Source: Paenibacillus massiliensis subsp. panacisoli DSM 21345
GTDB lineage: Bacteria > Bacillota > Bacilli > Paenibacillales > Paenibacillaceae
DNA length: 64,000 nt
Reading direction: 5' to 3'
Assembly (NCBI RefSeq): GCF_000426545.1
Contig: NZ_AUFO01000007.1
Location: 248,001 to 312,000, forward strand
Numbering within the stretch: position 1 is the first letter of the stretch; each line of letters starts with the position of its first letter. The position numbers were made by a program, and so were the translations under genes. This document shows, piece by piece, positions 57,825-64,000 of the stretch. The notes beneath the pieces are model-generated. The model had not been told where the DNA came from, ran no database searches, and saw only the letters and a program-made list of their open reading frames with translations.

Positions 57825-58073
57825 AGATTATAACCTCCAAGAGTATCGTTTCCAGTTCGCCCGCTATGGTACATAGACCAAGCAAGCTGAACTCAAGTGA
57901 TGTTGTCGGCGTTTACAGCCAACGGGCTGCCTTTTTATGGCGTAGTATATGAAGTTATCCAGAGAAGCAATCCAAGTAGATCAGATTACTTGTCGGGCAG
58001 CTTTCGTTAGTTACAGGGCATAGGACATGAGAAAATCATCAATTTCGGGCGAATTTCTTCTGTAGCAAATATG
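57825..58073. other. Intergenic region upstream of rimP
   Basis: It should hold the promoter of the nusA-infB operon; a TATACT on the minus strand near 57946 is a candidate minus-10 box without a good partner. A small hairpin (CAGCC/GGCTG, about 57916-57929) lies in the leader. Confidence 0.35.
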
Positions 58074-58097
58074 AAAGAGTGGGTTTCCCCACTCTTT
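58074..58097 (-). terminator. Terminator after polC
   Basis: AAAGAGTGGG and CCCACTCTTT form a perfect 10-base-pair stem with a 4-base loop. On the minus strand CATATTTG follows, so the T-tract is modest. Confidence 0.7.
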
Positions 58098-58207
58098 TAG
58101 CAACGAGCCTATATCCGTAATTACCAAAAAAATTATACCATACCATCATGTAAGTGACAAGTGCCGGGACTTGACTGAATCCGTATCCCGCAGCAACACA
58201 TTGACTG

Positions 58208-61200
58208 CTAGAACAGTGACAATTGATTGCTTTCAGGGAGTCCACGGAAGCAGCCCATTTGAGACAGCAATTCAATAATCGTCTTACTTGCCTTGGATTT
58301 CTGCTGGAAGTCCTCAACGGACAAGAATTCTCCCTGCTCGCGAGCTGCGGCAATGTTACGTGCGGCATTCTCACCAATCCCCTGCAAGGCACCGAATGGA
58401 GGAATCAATGCATCGCCATCTACCTTAAAGCGTGTCGCCTCGGAACGGTACAGATCAATCGACTTGAAGCTGAAGCCGCGGGCAGTCATTTCGAGTGCCA
58501 TCTCAAGGATTGGCAGCATGTTTTTCTCCTTCGGCGGCGCCTGGAAGCCTAGCTGCTCAATCTCCACAATTTTACGATAAATGGCCTCATAGCCCTGACA
58601 GCAAAGCTCAATATCGAAATCTGCGGCACGAACAGAGAAATATGTCGCATAATATTCGATCGGGTGATATAGCTTGAAGAAGGCTGTACGTACGGCAGAG
58701 ATAACATAAGCCGCGGCGTGCGCCTTCGGGAACATGTACTGGATTTTCAAGCAGGAATCAATGTACCATTGCGGCACCTTGCATTTCTTCATCTCCTCGA
58801 TCCACTCTGGCGGCAGCCCCTTACCCTTACGAACACTTTCGGTAATTTTGAAGGCAAGGCTGGCATCCATGCCCGCTTTATAGATCAGGAACAGCATGAT
58901 ATCATCACGACACCCGATGACTGTCTTGATGTTACAGGTTCCATTTTTGATCAGATCCTGCGCATTCCCCAACCATACGCCCGTACCGTGAGACAATCCC
59001 GAAATCTGTAGCAAATCCGCAAAGGATGACGGCTGTGATTCCACGAGCATCTGCCTTACGAACTTTGTTCCCATCTCCGGTACCCCGTAAGTGGCCACTG
59101 GGGTTCGAATCTGTTCGGAAGTAACACCCAGCGCCTCTGTGGAGTTGAACATGCTCATGACCTTTGGATCATTCATCGGAATACTAGTGGGATCAACACC
59201 CGTCAGATCTTGCAGCATTCTCATCATGGTCGGATCATCGTGGCCCAGAATATCGAGCTTCAGCAGGTTCGCATCGAAAGCGTGATAATCAAAGTGTGTC
59301 GTCTTCCATTCAGCATTCGTATCATCGGCCGGGAATTGAACCGGAGTAATGTCCTCAACTTCCATATAGTCAGGAACAACCACGATCCCGCCCGGGTGCT
59401 GCCCGGTGCTCCGCTTAACCCCTGTACAGCCAGAAGCAAGACGGTTCAGCTCGGCCCCGCGCCATCTTTGGTTATGCTCTTCTTCGTATTTCTTGGCGAA
59501 GCCGAAGGCAGTCTTCTCCGCTACCGTACCGATCGTTCCTGCCCGAAATACACTTTTTTCCCCGAACAGCTCCTTCGTATAGTTGTGAGCCGTCGGCTGA
59601 TACTCACCGGAGAAGTTCAAGTCGATATCGGGAACCTTGTCCCCCTTGAAGCCCAGGAAGGTCTCGAACGGAATATCCTGCCCTTCTCCCTTCAGTCTGC
59701 CCCCACAGTGCGGGCAATCCTTGTCCGGGAGATCGAAGCCGCTCGGGATACTTCCGTCGAGGAACCACTCACTGTATTTACATTCCGAATTGACACAAAT
59801 GTAATGCGCCGGAAGCGGGTTAACCTCTGAAATACCGAGGAAGGTCGCAACGACAGAGGAGCCAACCGAGCCCCGTGAGCCTACCAGATATCCATCCTGA
59901 TTCGATTTCTTAACGAGACGCTCAGAAATAAGATAGTTGGCAGAGAAGCCGTATTTGATGATGGGCTCCAGCTCCTTCTCCAGGCGAGCCACCACTACTT
60001 CAGGCAGATCCTCTCCATATATGGACTTGGCTGTTTCATAGCAAGTATTTCGAATTTCCTCATCTGCTCCCTCCAGAACTGGAGTGAACAGCTCATCCGG
60101 GAACAGCTTCAGCGATTCAAAACGATCCGCGAGATCATTTGTGTTGGTAACAACGACTTCGAGCGCCTTCTCTTTCCCCAAAAACTCAAACTCTGCCAGC
60201 ATTTCTTCGGTGGTCCGCAGATGGGCATCTGGTTTGCGCATTCCTTTAAGTGGACTGAAGCCCGTGATCCCATGAATGGTAATATCCCGGTACAGCTTAT
60301 CCCTTGTCTCCAGGTAATGCACATTGCCCGTAGCAATAACTGGCTTGCCTAGTCGATCTCCGATATCACAGACTTTGCGAATAGCTATTTTCAGCGCTTC
60401 GGGATCACTCACCAGCTGCTTCTCCACCAGGTGCATGTACATCGTAAGAGGTTGAATCTCCAGCACATCATAGAAGGCCGCTACCTCCTCAGCCTCTTCC
60501 ACCGACTTGTTCAGCACCGCCTCGAAGAATTCACCCTTCTCGCAGCCAGAGATGATAAGAAGACCTTCACGCATCTCTGTCAGCTTGGACTTGGGAATGC
60601 ACGGCACGCGCTTGAAGTATTCTGTGTGAGACATGGAGACCAGCTTGTACAGGTTTTTCTTCCCGACAGGGTTGAGCGCATAGATGCAGCAGTGGAATGG
60701 ACGTGCAGTTGACAGATCCTTGCCGACATAGTCGTTCAGTCTGTCCAGCATGGTCATTCCCTTCAATTGTGCCGCATCATTCAGGAGTCCATTCAATACT
60801 CCACCGAGCGCAAGCGTATCATCAATGGCCCGGTGGTGGCTCTCCAGCGCTACTTTATATTTATCTGATAAAGTGTTCAGCCTGTGATTCTTCATCGTTG
60901 GAAAGAGCATCCGTGCCAGCTCCAAAGTATCCAGCACCGGGTTTTGCAGCTCCGGCAGCCCCATCTGCTTCAGGGTAGCCTGGATAAAGCCGATATCAAA
61001 GCGGGCATTATGAGCAACAAGCACTCCATCCCCCACGAATTCGACAAATTCTCTCATGACAGGCTCAACATCCGGAGCATCCTTCACCATCTCATCATTA
61101 ATATTGGTCAACTGCTGAATATTGTAGGGAATTCGTTCATGCGGATTGACAAAGGTAGCATAACGGTCAATTTCCTTGCCCTCCTGCATTTTTACAGCAG

Positions 61201-62524
61201 CAATCTCAATAATCTTGTTCTGGGTTACGGATAATCCCGTCGTCTCAATATCAAATACGACAAAGGTAGCCGTCTTCAGCTCCAGTGGTACGGCCTGCAT
61301 GACGACCTCTACGGCATCATTGACGACGTTGGCCTCTACCCCGTATATCATTTTAATATCATTTTTTTTGGCTGCCTTGGCAGCTTCCGGGTAACACTGC
61401 ACGCCACCGTGATCCGTCACGGCAATCGCCTTATGTCCCCACTTGGCTGCAGTCTTCACATACGTATCTATTGAGGTTACCGCATCCATCGTGCTCATCT
61501 TCGTATGCAGATGGAATTCCACCCGCTTAACGGGAGCGTTATCCTTGCGTGAAGGCGGAGCCTGTACCTCGACCAGATCAGAAGGTATCATCGCGAGCTC
61601 TGGCACCTGCATGAAGCGATCATATTCGACGCGACCTCGCACCTTGACCCATTTACCGTTGGCCAATAGGCTAAGTATCTTGAGATCCTCTTTGGTCTTG
61701 GCGAACATCTTCATCTGCAAGGAATCAGTAAAGTCGGTCAGGTAGAAGGTGAACAGCGTGCTGCCGTTTCTTAGCTCTTTGCGATCCAGACCGAAGATTG
61801 TCCCCTGCAGGGTCACCTTCTTCTCCTCATCCTGAATCTCTTGCATGGGAACGGCCGGCTCCTTGATATCATAGCCGAACTGAAGTCGAACATCGCCTTC
61901 GTCCTCATCTGCCGGTGGCATTTCCGACTCAATGCTCTCCATCATGGCTTGGATGACTTCCCGTTCCTCTTCAAGCTTCTTCTGCTGGAATTCTTCCAAG
62001 GCTGCCTGATCTGTCTCTCCCGCCTGGATTTTAATACGCAGCGGAACATGGAAATACTGATTGTAGAAGCGGATGATCGCCTGATCAATCTGCTTCTTGC
62101 GGGCAAGCTCCAGTGACATGGCATCTGTCATGTTCAAGGTCAATAGCCCCTCATCCCATTCTTGCCCTGCTCTCGTTAGCCACCCATTCACAGAAGGAAT
62201 CTCTCTATGCACCCACTCCAGGAACAATCTCCAGTACTCTTGAACGATCACTTCATGCCCAACAGCCTCTGCATACTGGAACCCGAAGGTGATCTTCGCG
62301 ATATGCTGCAGCTTCTCTTGTATCCGCAGGCAGAAGGTTCGATATACTTGGGCAGGTACAAGCGTCTCCTTGTGCAGAATAATATGCCATTCTTTATTCG
62401 CCTTGCTGATCTCTACCCGCTCAATTCGTCCATCCAGAAAATAGGGATCAACGACAGCCGCCGGCATCTCAGCCTGCTTCATCAATAATTCCAGCCTATG
62501 TCTCTTATCTTCAGTTCCGCTCAT
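58208..62524 (-). CDS. polC: DNA polymerase III subunit alpha, PolC type
   Basis: The 1438-residue replicative polymerase has an N-terminal domain, an OB fold (about 235-315), a PHP domain beginning near 336 (VEFHLHTKMSTMDAV) with a DnaQ-like proofreading exonuclease inserted near 425 (VVFDIETTGL), and the C-family polymerase core with PDIDLNFSGEYQ near 965. A Cys cluster (CVNSECKYSEWF, CPHCGGRL) forms the zinc site. AGGAGGGG precedes the ATG. It is the leading-strand polymerase of low-GC Gram-positives. Confidence 0.98.
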   Translation of the reverse strand: MSGTEDKRHRLELLMKQAEMPAAVVDPYFLDGRIERVEISKANKEWHIILHKETLVPAQVYRTFCLRIQEKLQHIAKITFGFQYAEAVGHEVIVQEYWRLFLEWVHREIPSVNGWLTRAGQEWDEGLLTLNMTDAMSLELARKKQIDQAIIRFYNQYFHVPLRIKIQAGETDQAALEEFQQKKLEEEREVIQAMMESIESEMPPADEDEGDVRLQFGYDIKEPAVPMQEIQDEEKKVTLQGTIFGLDRKELRNGSTLFTFYLTDFTDSLQMKMFAKTKEDLKILSLLANGKWVKVRGRVEYDRFMQVPELAMIPSDLVEVQAPPSRKDNAPVKRVEFHLHTKMSTMDAVTSIDTYVKTAAKWGHKAIAVTDHGGVQCYPEAAKAAKKNDIKMIYGVEANVVNDAVEVVMQAVPLELKTATFVVFDIETTGLSVTQNKIIEIAAVKMQEGKEIDRYATFVNPHERIPYNIQQLTNINDEMVKDAPDVEPVMREFVEFVGDGVLVAHNARFDIGFIQATLKQMGLPELQNPVLDTLELARMLFPTMKNHRLNTLSDKYKVALESHHRAIDDTLALGGVLNGLLNDAAQLKGMTMLDRLNDYVGKDLSTARPFHCCIYALNPVGKKNLYKLVSMSHTEYFKRVPCIPKSKLTEMREGLLIISGCEKGEFFEAVLNKSVEEAEEVAAFYDVLEIQPLTMYMHLVEKQLVSDPEALKIAIRKVCDIGDRLGKPVIATGNVHYLETRDKLYRDITIHGITGFSPLKGMRKPDAHLRTTEEMLAEFEFLGKEKALEVVVTNTNDLADRFESLKLFPDELFTPVLEGADEEIRNTCYETAKSIYGEDLPEVVVARLEKELEPIIKYGFSANYLISERLVKKSNQDGYLVGSRGSVGSSVVATFLGISEVNPLPAHYICVNSECKYSEWFLDGSIPSGFDLPDKDCPHCGGRLKGEGQDIPFETFLGFKGDKVPDIDLNFSGEYQPTAHNYTKELFGEKSVFRAGTIGTVAEKTAFGFAKKYEEEHNQRWRGAELNRLASGCTGVKRSTGQHPGGIVVVPDYMEVEDITPVQFPADDTNAEWKTTHFDYHAFDANLLKLDILGHDDPTMMRMLQDLTGVDPTSIPMNDPKVMSMFNSTEALGVTSEQIRTPVATYGVPEMGTKFVRQMLVESQPSSFADLLQISGLSHGTGVWLGNAQDLIKNGTCNIKTVIGCRDDIMLFLIYKAGMDASLAFKITESVRKGKGLPPEWIEEMKKCKVPQWYIDSCLKIQYMFPKAHAAAYVISAVRTAFFKLYHPIEYYATYFSVRAADFDIELCCQGYEAIYRKIVEIEQLGFQAPPKEKNMLPILEMALEMTARGFSFKSIDLYRSEATRFKVDGDALIPPFGALQGIGENAARNIAAAREQGEFLSVEDFQQKSKASKTIIELLSQMGCFRGLPESNQLSLF

Positions 62525-62568
62525 GCTTTCCCCTCCTGGAACTTTGAAATCTCCTGTTCTCTCACATC

Positions 62569-62577
62569 ATTATATCA
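62569..62577 (-). promoter_or_regulatory. Extended minus-10 promoter of polC
   Basis: On the minus strand TGATATAAT matches the extended minus-10 TGnTATAAT; no clear minus-35 is seen. It lies about 45 bases before the polC start. The rest of 62578-62692 shows nothing recognisable. Confidence 0.55.
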
Positions 62578-62692
62578 GGATATCAAGATTAGTTGATTGA
62601 ACAATACTACGCTTATATGAAGGAGCTATACGAAAAGGATGCTTATACATAACGACGCTTATACTTAACAGCACTTGTATGAACGCCCATGT

Positions 62693-62731
62693 AAAAAGCT
62701 TCTGTGCGTCACTGCTCTGCAACAGAAGCTT
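62693..62731 (-). terminator. Rho-independent terminator of proS
   Basis: AAGCTTCTGT and ACAGAAGCTT form a perfect 10-base-pair stem; on the minus strand five T follow in total. Confidence 0.88.
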
Positions 62732-62831
62732 CTTATATACTCTATTCATACCGTATCGAATACGGTGGTGGTGAATGATCATTCACCTTAACCCATACCT
62801 ATCCCCACAAAGCAATTGCTGCTTCGAGCTA

Positions 62832-64000
62832 TTAATAGGCTCTAGCGAACACTACAGTATGCGCCGCAGGCTTGCCACAGCACAGACATGTCTCCTTCAC
62901 CACTGCAGGCTTGAATGGAATATTACGGCTGGTTGCTCCCGTAACTTCCTTCACTTGGTCCTCACAAGTCTCAGAACCACACCAGCCTGCCAATGTGAAG
63001 CCACGTTTTTCTTCCATTAAGGCTTTCATTTCATCCAAGGTGTCAACGTCATAGAAATGCTCATTCATGAAACCTTTGGCCCGTTCAAACATCTCACGCT
63101 GCACTTGCTCCAGCATAGCTTGAACTTCCTCAACCAGCCTTGCTTGCTCAATGACCTTCTTCTCTCCGCTGATGCGGGATACGAGTACACAGACGCCATT
63201 CTCCATGTCACGTGGTCCAAGCTCAAGACGTACAGGTACTCCGCGCATTTCATATTCGTTGAATTTCCAGCCTGGGCTTACATCGGACCGATCGTCAACC
63301 TTAACCCGAATACCAGCCTTCTTCAAATCCTCGAACAGCTCATCGGTACGAGCGAGGACAGCATCCCGTGTCTTTGGTGGGCCGATTGGAATCATCACGA
63401 CCTGCGTAGGAGCTACCTTCGGTGGAAGGGCTAGACCACGGTCGTCACCATGCACCATAATCATGGAGCCAATGAGACGTGTGCTTGTTCCCCAGGACGT
63501 CGTATGCGCATATTCCAGATTATTGTCCCGGCTCAAATACTTGATATCGAACGCTACCGCAAATTTTGTTCCGAGATAGTGGGAGGTTCCCGCTTGTACT
63601 GCGCGTCCGTCTCTCATCATCGCTTCCAACGAGAAGGTATCCACAGCACCAGCAAACCGCTCTGAAGGAGTCTTCTGCCCTGTAATAACAGGAATCGCAA
63701 GTACTTCCTCAATCACTTCGCGATAGACCTCCAGCATCTTCATGGTCTCTTCGCGAGCTTCCTCTTCATTCTCATGAGCGGTGTGACCTTCCTGCCACAA
63801 GAATTCGCTCGTGCGCAAGAATGGAAGTGTTCTCTTCTCCCATCGAACTACGTTTGCCCATTGGTTTATGAGTACTGGCAGGTCACGGTATGACTGAATC
63901 CACTTGGAATACATGTGTCCGATCATCGTCTCTGAGGTAGGACGAATCGCAAGTCGCTCTTCGAGCTTCTCTCCGCCTGCCTCCGTTACCCATGGCAGCT
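62832..64000 (-). CDS. proS: Prolyl-tRNA synthetase, archaeal/eukaryotic-like type, 5' end cut by window
   Basis: The frame stays open from its TAA at 62832 to the window edge, giving about 389 C-terminal residues (LPWVTEAGGEKLEERLAIRP first). Class II motif 2 (VRWEKRTLPFLRTSEF) and motif 3 (MVHGDDRGLALPPKVAP) are present. An anticodon-binding domain and a C-terminal Cys-containing domain (GWCGSETCEDQ, CLCCGK) ending in ARAY mark the archaeal-type ProRS, not the longer bacterial type with an editing insertion. It sits upstream of polC where B. subtilis has its bacterial-type proS. Confidence 0.95.
   Translation of the reverse strand, partial: LPWVTEAGGEKLEERLAIRPTSETMIGHMYSKWIQSYRDLPVLINQWANVVRWEKRTLPFLRTSEFLWQEGHTAHENEEEAREETMKMLEVYREVIEEVLAIPVITGQKTPSERFAGAVDTFSLEAMMRDGRAVQAGTSHYLGTKFAVAFDIKYLSRDNNLEYAHTTSWGTSTRLIGSMIMVHGDDRGLALPPKVAPTQVVMIPIGPPKTRDAVLARTDELFEDLKKAGIRVKVDDRSDVSPGWKFNEYEMRGVPVRLELGPRDMENGVCVLVSRISGEKKVIEQARLVEEVQAMLEQVQREMFERAKGFMNEHFYDVDTLDEMKALMEEKRGFTLAGWCGSETCEDQVKEVTGATSRNIPFKPAVVKETCLCCGKPAAHTVVFARAY

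Noticed and set aside
1..64000. Insertion sequences, prophage genes, tRNA or rRNA genes
   Set aside because: No transposase, integrase or phage frame, and no tRNA-like or rRNA sequence was recognised on either strand.

Overview
The window looks like a chromosomal segment of a xylan-degrading, endospore-forming Firmicute, most probably Paenibacillus. Gene order from about 25 kb to the right edge follows the Bacillus subtilis proS-polC-rimP-nusA-infB-truB-ribF-rpsO-pnp-dpaAB-asd-dapGA-rnjB-tepA-spoIIIE-ymf block. Spore genes are present (sleB, spoIIIE, dpaAB), base composition is near 50% GC, and the left third resembles the aldouronate/xylooligosaccharide loci described for Paenibacillus. Almost everything is transcribed leftward on the minus strand; only the GH43 gene and one exported protein gene are on the plus strand. 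Many starts are TTG or GTG and were chosen from Shine-Dalgarno spacing.

Left accessory region (1-24 kb). A truncated AraC-type regulator gene is divergent from a GH43 beta-xylosidase gene. Next is a five-gene unit: YesM-type kinase, YesN-type regulator, lipoprotein solute-binding protein and two CUT1 permeases. A second module of the same logic follows (YesN, YesM, LplA-, LplB- and YtcP-type proteins), ending in a GH10 xylanase without signal peptide. It matches the aldouronate cluster plan but has no GH67 alpha-glucuronidase gene. Neither ABC system has an ATPase gene here, so both presumably share a multi-sugar ATPase of the MsmX type. Strong cre-like sites sit at the promoters of the second regulator and of lplA, so carbon catabolite repression probably acts at two levels. 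A large GH2 enzyme gene with a divergent Nif3-like gene and an exported beta-propeller protein complete the region. All four glycosidases/Nif3 neighbours look cytoplasmic, fitting import of short oligosaccharides followed by intracellular hydrolysis.

Core region (24-64 kb). yajQ, a small membrane protein, the rodZ-like ymfM, ymfK, ymfJ, ymfI, ymfH and ymfF lead to sleB (with a sigma-G promoter), spoIIIE, ylzJ, tepA, an RNase J gene, dapA-dapG-asd (lysine/DPA pathway), dpaBA (dipicolinate synthase, with a sigma-K promoter), dut, an M16 protease, a YlxY deacetylase-like protein, pnp, rpsO, ribF, truB, nrnA, rbfA, infB, ylxQ, rnpM, nusA, rimP, polC and a truncated archaeal-type proS. Compared with B. 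subtilis, dut, sleB and nrnA are interposed, ylxP and ymxH are absent, and pgsA/cinA/recA do not follow ymfM.

The most unusual signal is a family of related intergenic elements at about 32.1, 38.7 and 42.1 kb, with a weak fourth at 49.1 kb. Each lies directly behind the T-run of a terminator. They share a conserved box and fold on the minus strand with G-U pairs. I saw no CRISPR array, tRNA, rRNA, insertion sequence or prophage gene.
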